Shown here: positions 1 through 8,204 of the stretch, piece by piece
Layout of the letters: each line of letters starts with the position of its first letter
How positions within the stretch are numbered: the stretch's first letter is position 1
DNA from: Paenibacillus dokdonensis
Lineage (GTDB): Bacteria; Bacillota; Bacilli; Paenibacillales; Paenibacillaceae
DNA: 61,810 bases
Reading direction: 5' to 3'
Assembly (NCBI RefSeq): GCF_004916975.1
Contig: NZ_STGQ01000002.1
Span: 645,299 to 707,108 of the forward strand
Made by a program: the position numbers and the translations under genes
The notes under the pieces: model-generated
Databases searched by the model: none
Told to the model about the DNA's origin: nothing
What the model saw: the letters and a program-made list of their open reading frames with translations, nothing else

Positions 1-92
1 AGACCCCTTGAAGACGACGAGGTAGATAGGTTGGAGGTGGAAGTGCAGCAATGCATGGAGCTGACCAATACTAATCGGTCGAGGGCTTATCC
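1..92 (+). rRNA. 23S ribosomal RNA, 3' end only
   Basis: The first 92 bases match the conserved 3' terminus of bacterial 23S rRNA, including the helix containing GACGACGAGGTAGATAGG and the final CTAATCGGTCGAGGGCTT segment. The gene is cut by the left edge of the window. The end coordinate is estimated by similarity to Bacillus 23S and could be off by a few bases. The spacer to the 5S gene (93-306) contains no tRNA. Confidence 0.95.
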
Positions 93-306
93 TAAAAAGT
101 TTTCCGTAGGGAAACTTGCTTCGGAAGCGTTACGCTTTGCATCCGAGTAAGGGCTACGGAGACCGTTTCTAAACACACAAATTCGTTTCGTATCTAGTTT
201 TCAGGTGATCAAACATCTGAACTGATTTTTAAGCTGCATGTCCTTTCTAAGGATGGATCTTTTGCTGGTGAGTCATCACCGAAGCGAAGACAGCGCAAAA
301 ATCCTG

Positions 307-423
307 TTTGGTGGCGATGGCGGAGGGGTTCCACGCGTACCCATCCCGAACACGACCGTTAAGCCCTCCAGCGCCGATGGTACTTGGACCGAAGGGTCCT
401 GGGAGAGTAGGATGCCGCCAAGC
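307..423 (+). rRNA. 5S ribosomal RNA
   Basis: The segment begins TTTGGTGGCGATGGC and ends GATGCCGCCAAGC, so the two ends form the closing helix of 5S rRNA. The internal CCATCCCGAACACG and GGGAGAGTAGG blocks are the conserved loops. The length of 117 bases is usual for Firmicutes. Together with the 23S end it closes an rRNA operon read toward the genes described here. Confidence 0.96.
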
Positions 424-427
424 GAAG

Positions 428-465
428 AACCACTGTTGATGAATAATCGATGGTGGTTTTTTTGT
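428..465 (+). terminator. rRNA operon terminator
   Basis: AACCAC (428-433) pairs with GTGGTT (453-458), and the hairpin is followed by a run of T. It lies five bases after the end of the 5S gene. Confidence 0.75.
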
Positions 466-850
466 TTTAATTAACTGCTGTGAAATTCATTCACTCATCC
501 GAGATGAACCGAATTTCTCGCTGATTGCATTTGTTACACAAAGCTCGAGAACTTTTTAATGCATTTAAAGGAATAAATATAAAAGAAGAGAAAAGATATC
601 TATATGGTTGAAGACAAGGAATGATGGTGATAAAGTCAAAGCAATGATGGTAAGGACATATGCAGATTACAGTCTGTACTAGTTGAAAAGGTTAAGATTA
701 TTTTAAGGGTGAGAATGTATAATCGATAAACTAATGTAACATTTTTGTTACCGACGCGGCAAAAGTTGTAAGTATAATAGTGAGTGTACTTGTCAGGAGG
801 TGCTTTTAGGATTTTTGATGTTTAACGATCTTAGAAGAAGGAGGACATAC
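466..850. other. Gene-free spacer before the lipoprotein gene
   Basis: No convincing coding region or RNA is visible here. The only promoter-like element is a TATAAT at 773-778. The nearest TTGTTA (745-750) is 22 bases upstream, too far for an ordinary sigma-A promoter, so the promoter of the next gene is not assigned. Confidence 0.5.
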
Positions 851-1270
851 ATGCGCAGACAATCATGGCTGCATGCTCTTCTTTTGTTTGGCATCGTCGT
901 GATGTTAATTACAGGTTGCGGAAAGTCTGATTCCTCATGGACAACGTTTGAGGGTGCAGCCAATGAGAAAACATTCCCGGTGCCGAAAGAAGCAAATCGA
1001 ACTGACCGTAATGTAGGCAATACAAAAATAGATTATGTCCGATATTCCATGAATGGACTTAAGGAAAAGGAAAGCATCCCTGATGTATATTTGGAGAAGA
1101 TCAAAGAATGGGGATGGCGAGAGAACACGGATGAATCGGAGGATGCCTCAAGAGTTTTTGAGAAGCAGAACCGGATCGTTCATTTATCAATTCACGATAA
1201 CTACTTTACGGTCACTGTTCTAGCCAAAGGTAAGGCAACCGTGAAAAGCACGGATTCCACTAAACCATAA
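851..1270 (+). CDS. Small predicted lipoprotein of unknown function
   Basis: The product is 139 residues. I chose the ATG at 851 because AGGAGG (839-844) precedes it at proper spacing and the protein then begins with a lipoprotein signal: Arg-rich residues 2-3, a hydrophobic stretch at about 7-20, and the lipobox I-T-G-C with Cys23 as the lipidation site. An upstream in-frame ATG at 800 would bury the signal. The mature part is charged and polar, with no domain I recognise. It is expected to be anchored to the outer face of the membrane. It stands alone, with a terminator directly after its stop. The export prediction is sound; the function is unknown. Confidence 0.8.
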   Translation: MRRQSWLHALLLFGIVVMLITGCGKSDSSWTTFEGAANEKTFPVPKEANRTDRNVGNTKIDYVRYSMNGLKEKESIPDVYLEKIKEWGWRENTDESEDASRVFEKQNRIVHLSIHDNYFTVTVLAKGKATVKSTDSTKP

Positions 1271-1301
1271 AGACCCGCATCCGAGGATGCAGGTCTTTTT
1301 C
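1271..1301 (+). terminator. Terminator after the lipoprotein gene
   Basis: AGACC-GCATCC pairs with GGATGC-GGTCT around a short loop and is followed by TTTTT. It begins immediately after the lipoprotein stop codon and separates it from the convergent minus-strand gene. Confidence 0.85.
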
Positions 1302-1334
1302 TAATTTATAGGCATTGTAATGTTGTACTGCAAC

Positions 1335-1859
1335 TTATTGCTGGTAGTAGCTGATATCCTGGTTATTAAATTTAATCATGCCATCTTTGCGAACACCCGT
1401 AAGCCGTGCGTATGCATAAAAGCGCGGGAGCAATAGCCACAAGTGCCAGAAAAGCAAAGAGATTACAAACGATAGAGGTGACATGAAAATTAAAGCGAGA
1501 AAGAGTACGAGGCCTATTGCAGTAATATAGGTATACACTTTGCGAAACATTCGAAAACTGATATGTTGATCTGTTATGTATCCAATCCAGGGGAGCTGCA
1601 TGGAAAATTTCCAACGCCTGCGGTATGAAGAACCAGAGAGAAGCAAAACCGAACGCGAGATGACGTAATGTATCCATAAGACTAATGGTGCCGCCAAAGC
1701 GAAGTAAAACAGGCTTGTCCAGGATATGAGAAGCATTTCCGCTATAATAGCAATATAGGGAAGAAGGAGGTAGCAGCGAACCAGGATTCGCGTTACCGGG
1801 ATCTTTTTAATCAATTGATAGTGATAAAAGGTAGCGTTGATATTATTCTCCTCAGCCAT
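1335..1859 (-). CDS. Predicted membrane protein of unknown function
   Basis: The product is 174 residues. Three or four hydrophobic segments are visible, at roughly residues 30-47, 49-70, 110-130 and 130-147, and the C-terminus is polar and ends in Tyr-Gln-Gln. The start ATG at 1859 is preceded on the minus strand by GGGAGG at slightly long spacing. I recognise no family. It is one of only two minus-strand genes in the window and converges on the lipoprotein gene. It has no counterpart at this position in B. subtilis, where csfB follows the rRNA operon. Hydrophobicity and a normal ribosome binding site support it as a real gene, but its role is open. Confidence 0.7.
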   Translation of the reverse strand: MAEENNINATFYHYQLIKKIPVTRILVRCYLLLPYIAIIAEMLLISWTSLFYFALAAPLVLWIHYVISRSVLLLSGSSYRRRWKFSMQLPWIGYITDQHISFRMFRKVYTYITAIGLVLFLALIFMSPLSFVISLLFWHLWLLLPRFYAYARLTGVRKDGMIKFNNQDISYYQQ

Positions 1860-2072
1860 AGAAAAATAGCTTTCCTCCCTTGCCGTCTTTACTTCATATA
1901 TCGGTTGTTCGAGCTGTTTTTTTTAAGTTTTCCGGTACAAACACGTGTAAAGTCGCAGTTGAATATGATTGATGTAGGTCATTAGGGATATGAAACAACT
2001 ATGAAAAGGTTTAAAATAATAGAAAATGAGCCATACTTCATAGTAATCAAAGAAACAAAGGTGGGATGGTTG

Positions 2073-2258
2073 ATGGAAGATCATACCGAACACGTCTGTA
2101 TTATTTGCGGGCATGCGAAAGAGGAAGGGATCACGATTGTATCCCAGTTTATTTGTCAGGATTGTGAAAGTGAAATGGTCCATACAGATGCCGAAGACGC
2201 GAAATATCATTATTTTATTCATCAGATGAGACAAATCAGCATGCAAACACATGTGTAA
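2073..2258 (+). CDS. csfB: Anti-sigma-G factor Gin (CsfB)
   Basis: Gin inhibits premature sigma-G activity in the developing spore and acts as a zinc-binding dimer. The 61-residue product has the hallmark pair of CxxC motifs, C9-x-x-C12 and C28-x-x-C31, and is close to the 64 residues of the B. subtilis protein. I chose ATG 2073 because AAAGGTGGG lies just upstream. An in-frame ATG at 2001 would add 24 residues not seen in the family. Its position after the rRNA operon and ahead of the decarboxylase and tmk matches csfB in B. subtilis, though xpaC and yaaN are missing here. Family knowledge predicts forespore transcription, but I could not assign a sigma-F promoter. Confidence 0.85.
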   Translation: MEDHTEHVCIICGHAKEEGITIVSQFICQDCESEMVHTDAEDAKYHYFIHQMRQISMQTHV

Positions 2259-2325
2259 GACAGGACATATTCAAAGAACTCGATAATCAAGACATACATT
2301 ACTCCGCGCAAATTGCGGATAAGGG

Positions 2326-2353
2326 AGGGCCAGCAGGCTGCTGCCCTTTTTTT
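2326..2353 (+). terminator. Terminator after csfB
   Basis: GGGC-CAGCAG pairs with CTGCTGCCC (one bulged base) and is followed by TTTTTTT. It lies about 70 bases past the csfB stop and isolates csfB from the following operon. Confidence 0.75.
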
Positions 2354-2495
2354 ATGAGAATAGAAGATGGTAACTTGCAGTATTCTTCCGACTTATATCT
2401 TAAAATTCGTTCGTGAGCTTGGCACTTCGATAGCTTGATGGTTCAATATACGATAAAATAGGGTAGAGATTGAAACCGGAAGGAAACAGAATTAC

Positions 2496-4109
2496 ATGAA
2501 GCATGGGGAACTGCAAAAAGAACAAGCGCCTCTATATGAGGCTCTCTATCGATATAAGAATAGCAGACAAGCCTCCTTTCATGTTCCAGGGCATAAGCAG
2601 GGAAGAGCTTACGCCGCTTTCTCAGGAGGAGCAGGCTTCCTGGAGCAGATCATGGAGGCTGATGTCACGGAAATATCCGGCACGGATGATCTTCATCATC
2701 CGGAAGGGGTAATCCGCGACGCGCAGCTGCTGGCTGCTGAATGCTTTGGTGCAGAGGAGAGTTTCTTTCTCGTAGGCGGAAGTACATCCGGTAATCTGGC
2801 GATGATCCTAACGGTATGTGAGAAGCCGGGGGATATCCTGCTGGTACAACGGAATGTCCATAAATCCGTGTTGAATGGTCTTATGCTTGCAGGTGCAAGG
2901 GCAGTGTTCCTTCAGCCGCAGCAGGATAAGTCCAGCGGGCTTGTAACAGCGCCTGCACCTGAGACTATAACCGCTGCTTTAGACGCGTATCCGGAGGCTA
3001 AAGGCGTCCTGGTCACGATGCCGAACTATTATGGCATGGGGACGGATTTGACGCCGATCGCGGAGGCCTGCCACCGGCACCATGTGCCGCTCTTGGTAGA
3101 TGAGGCGCATGGCGCCCACTTCGGACAGCATCCACAGCTGCCGCAGAGCGCACTGGCCAGCGGCGCGGACGTCGTCGTGCAATCGACGCATAAGATGCTG
3201 GCCGCTCTCACCATGGGAGCCATGCTGCATGTGCAGGGTCCGCGGGTTAATCGCGGACTGCTCCGCCAGCGGCTCGCCATGGTGCAGAGCTCGAGCCCAT
3301 CCTATCCGGTGATGGGCTCGCTGGACCTGGCGCGGCGCCTCCTGCATGTGCAGGGCGCCAGAGCCTTCACGGCGGGGCTCGCCGCCGTGGAAGGTCTGAA
3401 GCGCGGCCTGGCTGAGCTGCCCCGCTATGGGCTGCTGCATCCGCAGGAGCAGCAGGGAGAGGCTGCCGATGCAGCCATGTCGGCGTATACCACACAGGAC
3501 CCCTTCAAGGTGGTCATTTATGACCGAATGGGAATCCTTAGTGGCTACGAGCTACAGCACAGGCTGGAAGCCCGTGGCTGCATACCTGAAATGAGTGATG
3601 ACCGATATGTGGTCCTACTCTATAGTCTGGGATCGACAAAGGAGGACACCCGTCACCTTTTGGATGCCCTATCGCATATATCTGTAGAGAAGGCGGATGC
3701 CCAGACATTACATTCTCTCCATGGGAATGCAGGCATCTTCCCTGGTCCAACCTCCACCGAGGGCAGTACTGAGAGTACTGAGAAGAGTCCATTTGTCGAA
3801 TTTTCCACGTGGAACAATTCATCCCAAGGCCATTTTTCAGAGCCGATACCATTTAGCTTGGCAGCTTTGGAACCGGATGAAACGGAAGCCGTTCGATTGC
3901 AGGATTGTTCAGGAAGAACAGCGGCGGAGATGATTATTCCGTACCCGCCTGGTATTCCACTCCTGTATCCCGGGGAACGAATAACAGAAGCAGCTGCACT
4001 CAGACTGCAGGGGCTTGCGCAAGCTGGCGCCAAATGCCAAGGAGCACAGGACTCGAAGCTCAGAACAATACTCGTATTCAAGAATAGCAGAAAGCAGGGA
4101 CATGTTTGA
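2496..4109 (+). CDS. Orn/Lys/Arg decarboxylase family protein (YaaO type)
   Basis: This is a fold-type I PLP enzyme of the arginine/lysine/ornithine decarboxylase family, 537 residues. Near the N-terminus it has the F-H-V-P-G-H-K motif. Further on it has V-D-E-A-H-G-A-H and then S-T-H-K-M, whose lysine would form the Schiff base with PLP. The C-terminal domain is joined by a serine/threonine-rich linker near 3750-3790. It corresponds in position to B. subtilis yaaO, just before tmk. The true substrate (arginine, lysine or ornithine) cannot be read from the sequence. The stop codon overlaps the tmk start as TGATG, so the two are probably translated together. Bases about 3020-3480 are clearly more GC-rich than the rest of the gene. 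Confidence 0.88.
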   Translation: MKHGELQKEQAPLYEALYRYKNSRQASFHVPGHKQGRAYAAFSGGAGFLEQIMEADVTEISGTDDLHHPEGVIRDAQLLAAECFGAEESFFLVGGSTSGNLAMILTVCEKPGDILLVQRNVHKSVLNGLMLAGARAVFLQPQQDKSSGLVTAPAPETITAALDAYPEAKGVLVTMPNYYGMGTDLTPIAEACHRHHVPLLVDEAHGAHFGQHPQLPQSALASGADVVVQSTHKMLAALTMGAMLHVQGPRVNRGLLRQRLAMVQSSSPSYPVMGSLDLARRLLHVQGARAFTAGLAAVEGLKRGLAELPRYGLLHPQEQQGEAADAAMSAYTTQDPFKVVIYDRMGILSGYELQHRLEARGCIPEMSDDRYVVLLYSLGSTKEDTRHLLDALSHISVEKADAQTLHSLHGNAGIFPGPTSTEGSTESTEKSPFVEFSTWNNSSQGHFSEPIPFSLAALEPDETEAVRLQDCSGRTAAEMIIPYPPGIPLLYPGERITEAAALRLQGLAQAGAKCQGAQDSKLRTILVFKNSRKQGHV

Positions 4110-4753
4110 TGAACAATGGCCAGGGAATATTCGTAACGCTTGAGGGAGGGGAGGGATCCGGAAAAACGACTGTGATCGCCAAACTGAAGGGCTATCTGGA
4201 AAGCCGCTCGATCCCCCATATTATTACTCGTGAGCCGGGAGGCATCGAGATCGCAGAGAAAATACGCGAGATTATATTGGATCCCAGCCACACCGCGATG
4301 GATGCACGCACAGAGGCTTTATTGTACGCCGCTTCGCGAAGTCAGCATTTAGCGGAAAAGGTGGAACCGGCACTTGCAGAGGGCAAACTGGTGCTATGCG
4401 ATCGATTTGTGGACAGCAGTTTGGTTTATCAGGGGTATGCCCGTGGCATTGGAATGGATCAGGTATGGAACATCAATCAATTTGCCATTCACGATCGGAT
4501 GCCTATGCTTACTTATTACCTGGATATTGAGCCCGAAGCCGGGCTGGCCCGGATTGCGGCAAGCCGGGAACGGGAGGTTAACCGTCTGGATCTGGAGGGA
4601 CTGCCCTTCCATCATAAAGTTAGGGAAGGCTATTTGAACCTTGCTGAGCGATTTTCAGATCGGATTGTGGTGATTGACGCCTCCCAGCGGCTGGAAGATG
4701 TCGAGGGAGATATCATCCGGAGTCTGGAAGAGCGCATTTTAAAGGATTTTTGA
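4109..4753 (+). CDS. tmk: Thymidylate kinase
   Basis: It phosphorylates dTMP to dTDP in the cytoplasm, the step that feeds dTTP synthesis. The 214-residue product has the P-loop G-G-E-G-S-G-K-T at residues 13-20, the R-E-P-G-G motif at about 42, the C-D-R-F motif near residue 95, and an Arg-rich lid segment (S-R-E-R-E-V-N-R-L) near 150. I chose ATG 4109, which overlaps the upstream stop by one base. A TTG three bases earlier is the alternative. The order decarboxylase-tmk-darA-yaaR-holB is the conserved Bacillus arrangement that groups dTTP supply with the replication clamp loader. Confidence 0.97.
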   Translation: MNNGQGIFVTLEGGEGSGKTTVIAKLKGYLESRSIPHIITREPGGIEIAEKIREIILDPSHTAMDARTEALLYAASRSQHLAEKVEPALAEGKLVLCDRFVDSSLVYQGYARGIGMDQVWNINQFAIHDRMPMLTYYLDIEPEAGLARIAASREREVNRLDLEGLPFHHKVREGYLNLAERFSDRIVVIDASQRLEDVEGDIIRSLEERILKDF

Positions 4754-4827
4754 GGATCTTTGTCAAATAAGTAATGTATGGCTTGTACTCGTATGCAGGC
4801 TTTAAATCAAAGAGGAGGGAATGCAGG

Positions 4828-5157
4828 ATGAAACTGATCGTTGCGATTGTACAGGATAAAGACAGCAACCGTTTGTCGGGAGGGCTTGTTAAAGCGAATT
4901 TTCGGGCGACGAAGCTGGCAAGTACCGGCGGGTTTCTTCGGGCGGGTAACACCACATTTATGATCGGGGTGGACGACAGTCAGGTTGAGGCTGTCATGAA
5001 CGTAATCCGCAGCAGTTGTAAAGTCAGGGAACAGCTTGTAACTCCGGTTACGCCAATGAGCGGTACGACAGATTCTTATTTGCCTCTTCCCGTTGAGGTT
5101 CAGGTGGGTGGAGCCACGGTATTCGTGCTTCCGGTAGACCGATTTGAACATTTCTAA
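4828..5157 (+). CDS. darA: Cyclic-di-AMP receptor DarA (PII-like, YaaQ)
   Basis: DarA is a trimeric PII-like protein that binds cyclic-di-AMP. The 109-residue product starts M-K-L-I-V-A-I-V-Q and keeps the family features around the ligand pocket, including D-x-x-R-L near the N-terminus and T-G-G-F-L-R-x-G-N-T in the middle. I chose ATG 4828 because GAGGAGGG lies upstream at good spacing; the open frame continues upstream to 4774 without one. Its usual neighbours tmk and yaaR flank it. A cyclic-di-AMP riboswitch in the same window (12935-13239) means the second messenger is used twice here. Confidence 0.92.
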   Translation: MKLIVAIVQDKDSNRLSGGLVKANFRATKLASTGGFLRAGNTTFMIGVDDSQVEAVMNVIRSSCKVREQLVTPVTPMSGTTDSYLPLPVEVQVGGATVFVLPVDRFEHF

Positions 5158-5246
5158 ATAACCAACATAACCATCTGAAAACGCGCCTTGGATCGATTGA
5201 AACTGTAAGTGGAGTGATCCCCGGTGTATAAAGGTAGGAGATTCTA

Positions 5247-5690
5247 GTGAAAATCAACCCGGGATATAGACCCATTAAGAGTGAACTTCAGGTAACGGAC
5301 GGTTCAGCAAAGCCTGTACAGCAAAAGTCCTTCATGGATGTCATGCAGCAGCAGTCGGCAAATGCCTCCCAGGAAGAGCTTGGACGCCGGTTTAAGGAAA
5401 TCCAGATGCAAGGAGACCGCTTGGCCAGAGCGATGACCATTCGGGAGCTGAAAGCTTACCGTTTGCTTGTAAAGCGTTTTTTGGAGGATACGGTGAGACG
5501 TGGCGTTACCATGAAGGAAGCCCGGGGCTGGGACCGGCGTGGACGGGGAAAACGCTACAAATTGCTCGATGAGATTGATTCGGCGCTGCTGGGAATGGCC
5601 GATGGGATGCTGGATAGCGAACAGGGCAAGATCGATCTGCTGCAGCGGATTGGTGAGATACGCGGTATGCTGATTAATCTTGCATTTTGA
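5247..5690 (+). CDS. yaaR: YaaR family protein (DUF327)
   Basis: The 147-residue product belongs to the conserved YaaR family, whose biochemical role is unknown. It is highly charged and predicted to be mostly helical, with the characteristic central block around F-L-E-D-T-V-R-R-G and the C-terminal segment Q-R-I-G-E-I-R-G-M-L-I-N-L. The start is GTG 5247, with GGTAGGAG just upstream. It sits between darA and holB as in B. subtilis. The family assignment rests on sequence and position; no function is claimed. Confidence 0.88.
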   Translation: MKINPGYRPIKSELQVTDGSAKPVQQKSFMDVMQQQSANASQEELGRRFKEIQMQGDRLARAMTIRELKAYRLLVKRFLEDTVRRGVTMKEARGWDRRGRGKRYKLLDEIDSALLGMADGMLDSEQGKIDLLQRIGEIRGMLINLAF

Positions 5691-5841
5691 AGAAATAGGA
5701 ATAAACATCAGGGCCATCTCATGATACACTAAGGTATAGCAGTAAATTACATCAATGGATGTTGATCTAAGGAAGGTTTTGCAAATTGAAGCTTTGAAAC
5801 CGAAATCATACTTTGCAAAATCCTAAAGGAAGAGAGGAATT

Positions 5842-6816
5842 ATGTCTTTTCAGAATATTATGGGGCAGGATATGGCAAAGAGGCTGCTGCAAAGCGCGCT
5901 TCACAGCGATTCCGTCAGCCATGCTTATATTTTCAGCGGACCCGCCGGCTGCGGGCAGATGAAGACGGCGATGACTTTTGCTCAGGCATTATTCTGTACT
6001 GAGCTTGAGGATGATGCTTGCGGCCATTGCCTTGAATGTCGCAAAGTGGAGCACGGCAACCATCCCGATCTTCATCTTCTTGCTCCTGACGGATCTTCCA
6101 TTAAAATAGACCAGATCCGCGAACTACAGCGGGTCTTTTCATATCGTTCGGAGTCGAAAAATCCGAAGGTATATATCATTGACCATGCGGACACCATGAC
6201 CGTACAGGCTGCGAACAGCCTGCTTAAATTTTTGGAGGAGCCTCCAGTTCCGGCTGTGGCTGTCCTGCTCACAGAAAATGGACAGGCTTTGCTGCCGACG
6301 ATTCAGTCGCGGGCTCAGACCATCTCCTTTTTCCCGTTGAAACCGGCACTTATGCTGCAGCAGCTTGTGGATGAAGGTTATCCTCAACAGCTTGCACGCT
6401 GTGTGGTGCATTTGTCTTCAGGACTGGACGGCTGCCGCGAAATACTTACGCAGAATTGGTTTGCAGAAATTAGAAACGTAGTGTTACAATTAGGGAAGGA
6501 AACTCTAGGACGAGGCAGCTCTGCTCTAGTGACCGCGGGGCAGAAGGTGTTCAAAGCCGGACTTTCCGACCATTTGGATTTACTGCTAAGCTTGTTTCAT
6601 TTGTGGTTCAAAGATATGCTTCACGTCCAATACGGAAGGCACGAAAGTATCGTTTTCATAGATCAGTTGGAGTTCTTATCCACACATGCATCATCCCGCA
6701 GCACAGCACAATGGGTCTCCTATATGGATTTGGCCGCAGAGTGCCAAAAGAAATTGCGCTACAATGTGAATGGCCAACTTTGTCTTGAACAATTTTTGAT
6801 CGGTTTGGAAGGATAG
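5842..6816 (+). CDS. holB: DNA polymerase III delta' subunit
   Basis: Delta' is the fixed subunit of the clamp loader that places the beta clamp on DNA. The 324-residue product has the AAA+ fold: a degenerate P-loop at residues 33-42 with Gln at the position of the usual Lys, a zinc-finger set with C-G-H-C and C-x-x-x-x-x-H near residues 60-70, and the sensor-like L-L-K-F-L-E-E-P-P motif. The start has AGAGAGG upstream. It is followed by ricT and yabA as in B. subtilis. Loss of P-loop lysine fits a subunit that does not hydrolyse ATP, which is known for E. coli delta'. Confidence 0.95.
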   Translation: MSFQNIMGQDMAKRLLQSALHSDSVSHAYIFSGPAGCGQMKTAMTFAQALFCTELEDDACGHCLECRKVEHGNHPDLHLLAPDGSSIKIDQIRELQRVFSYRSESKNPKVYIIDHADTMTVQAANSLLKFLEEPPVPAVAVLLTENGQALLPTIQSRAQTISFFPLKPALMLQQLVDEGYPQQLARCVVHLSSGLDGCREILTQNWFAEIRNVVLQLGKETLGRGSSALVTAGQKVFKAGLSDHLDLLLSLFHLWFKDMLHVQYGRHESIVFIDQLEFLSTHASSRSTAQWVSYMDLAAECQKKLRYNVNGQLCLEQFLIGLEG

Positions 6817-6857
6817 CTTCAAGGCCATCTTTCTCTGGCATACAAGGGGGTTAGTTT

Positions 6858-7658
6858 TTGTACAGTGTAGTGGGTGTCCGCTTTAAAAAGGCGGGCAAAA
6901 TTTATTACTTCGATCCGCTGGATTTTCCGATCGACAAGGATAATAGCGTTATCGTCGAAACGGCGCGCGGCATCGAGTATGGTAAAGTTGTTGTTGGAAA
7001 AAAAGAGGTGCAGGAAGCTGATGTAGTACTGCCGCTGAAAAAGGTGATACGTATCGCCGGAGACTCTGACGCGCGCGTTGTGGAAGAGAACAAGCAGGCT
7101 GCGAAAGAGGCTTTTACCACCTGTTTAAATAAAATCCGTGACCATGGGCTCAAAATGAAGCTGGTGGATGTGGAATTTACGTTTGACCGTAATAAAATTA
7201 TTTTCTATTTTACGGCTGAGGGAAGAGTGGACTTCCGGGAGCTGGTCAAGGATTTGGCTGGTATATTCCGGACACGGATAGAACTCAGACAAATCGGGGT
7301 ACGGGACGAAGCGAAGATGTTGGGTGGAATTGGCCCATGCGGTCGCATCCTTTGCTGCTCATCGTGGCTCGGCGATTTCGAACCGGTATCAATCAAAATG
7401 GCAAAGGATCAAAGCTTGTCGCTGAATCCTACCAAAATTTCCGGTTTATGCGGAAGACTCATGTGCTGCCTGAAATTTGAGCATGATAATTATGAAAGTG
7501 TGAAGGAAGAGCTGCCATCGGTAGGCAAAATCGTCATCACGTCCTTGGGCGAAGGCAAAGTAGTTGGCATCAATGCCGACACACGTTCTGTCCATGTCCA
7601 GCTGTTTGAAGTCGGCAAGGTCAAGGAACTGCAAATGGATGACGTTGTCATTAAGTAG
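6858..7658 (+). CDS. ricT: RicT (YaaT), PSP1-domain iron-sulfur protein
   Basis: RicT works with RicA and RicF in a complex that binds iron-sulfur clusters, stimulates RNase Y processing and affects sporulation and competence. The 266-residue product has the PSP1 domain and two conserved cysteine blocks, G-P-C-G-R-I-L-C-C and G-L-C-G-R-L-M-C-C, which carry the cluster ligands. I chose TTG 6858, with AAGGGGG directly upstream at good spacing. It lies between holB and yabA, the conserved order. Confidence 0.95.
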   Translation: MYSVVGVRFKKAGKIYYFDPLDFPIDKDNSVIVETARGIEYGKVVVGKKEVQEADVVLPLKKVIRIAGDSDARVVEENKQAAKEAFTTCLNKIRDHGLKMKLVDVEFTFDRNKIIFYFTAEGRVDFRELVKDLAGIFRTRIELRQIGVRDEAKMLGGIGPCGRILCCSSWLGDFEPVSIKMAKDQSLSLNPTKISGLCGRLMCCLKFEHDNYESVKEELPSVGKIVITSLGEGKVVGINADTRSVHVQLFEVGKVKELQMDDVVIK

Positions 7659-7686
7659 ACCATAGGGTTACTTTCGAGGTGGAAAC

Positions 7687-8049
7687 TTGGAAAAGAAAAA
7701 TATTTTTGCACACATTCAAGAAATGGAAACACAAATGGGACAGATCCACAGTGATCTGGGTGAAATGAAGCTGATGATGAAAGAGTTGTTGGAGGAGAAT
7801 CATCGACTTACTTTAGAAAATGAACACCTCCGCAAAATACTCAAGGAAGCTTTACCTGCTGAAGAAGGCATTCCTTTACCTCAGCCTCTTGTTTCAATGA
7901 AACCTGAGCATCCGAATGACGTGGTAAGTGAAGGCTACGACAACTTGGCGAGGCTTTATCATGAGGGCTTTCACATCTGCAACGTCTATTATGGACATTT
8001 GCGCACGGAAGGCGATTGCCTTTTCTGCCTGTCTTTTTTGAATAAATGA
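7687..8049 (+). CDS. yabA: Replication initiation control protein YabA
   Basis: YabA tethers DnaA to the clamp DnaN and limits re-initiation of replication. The 120-residue product has an N-terminal leucine-zipper-like coiled coil (about residues 5-60), a variable linker with prolines, and a C-terminal zinc-binding domain with F-H-I-C-N and C-L-F-C. The start is TTG 7687 with GAGGTGG upstream. A strong terminator follows, closing the operon that starts at the decarboxylase or tmk. Confidence 0.95.
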   Translation: MEKKNIFAHIQEMETQMGQIHSDLGEMKLMMKELLEENHRLTLENEHLRKILKEALPAEEGIPLPQPLVSMKPEHPNDVVSEGYDNLARLYHEGFHICNVYYGHLRTEGDCLFCLSFLNK

Positions 8050-8051
8050 GG

Positions 8052-8080
8052 CCGTAGGAGCAACTCCTACGGTTTTTTTT
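8052..8080 (+). terminator. Terminator after yabA
   Basis: CCGTAGGAG (8052-8060) pairs perfectly with CTCCTACGG (8064-8072) around CAA and is followed by eight T. Confidence 0.93.
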
Positions 8081-8141
8081 AGGATTTAAATATGGGACTC
8101 CCACAAAGTATTTGGAAAAGACATCGAGTAAGCACTCCACC

Positions 8142-8169
8142 TTGTGGGGGTTATTTTGCAATGTATAAT
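8142..8169 (+). promoter_or_regulatory. Candidate sigma-A promoter for trmN6-rsmI
   Basis: TATAAT at 8164-8169 is preceded by TTGTGG at 8142-8147 with a 16-base spacer. A CCACAA/TTGTGG inverted repeat spans 8097-8150 and includes the -35 region. Confidence 0.45.
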
Positions 8170-8204
8170 GGTCAACACTAGACGAATAAAGGAAAAAGGA
8201 ACCA

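Noticed and set aside
93..306. Possible tRNA in the 23S-5S spacer
   Set aside because: No cloverleaf, T-loop consensus or acceptor stem could be formed.
3653..4291. 212-codon minus-strand frame across the decarboxylase-tmk junction
   Set aside because: It crosses two well-supported genes and has no motif; considered chance.
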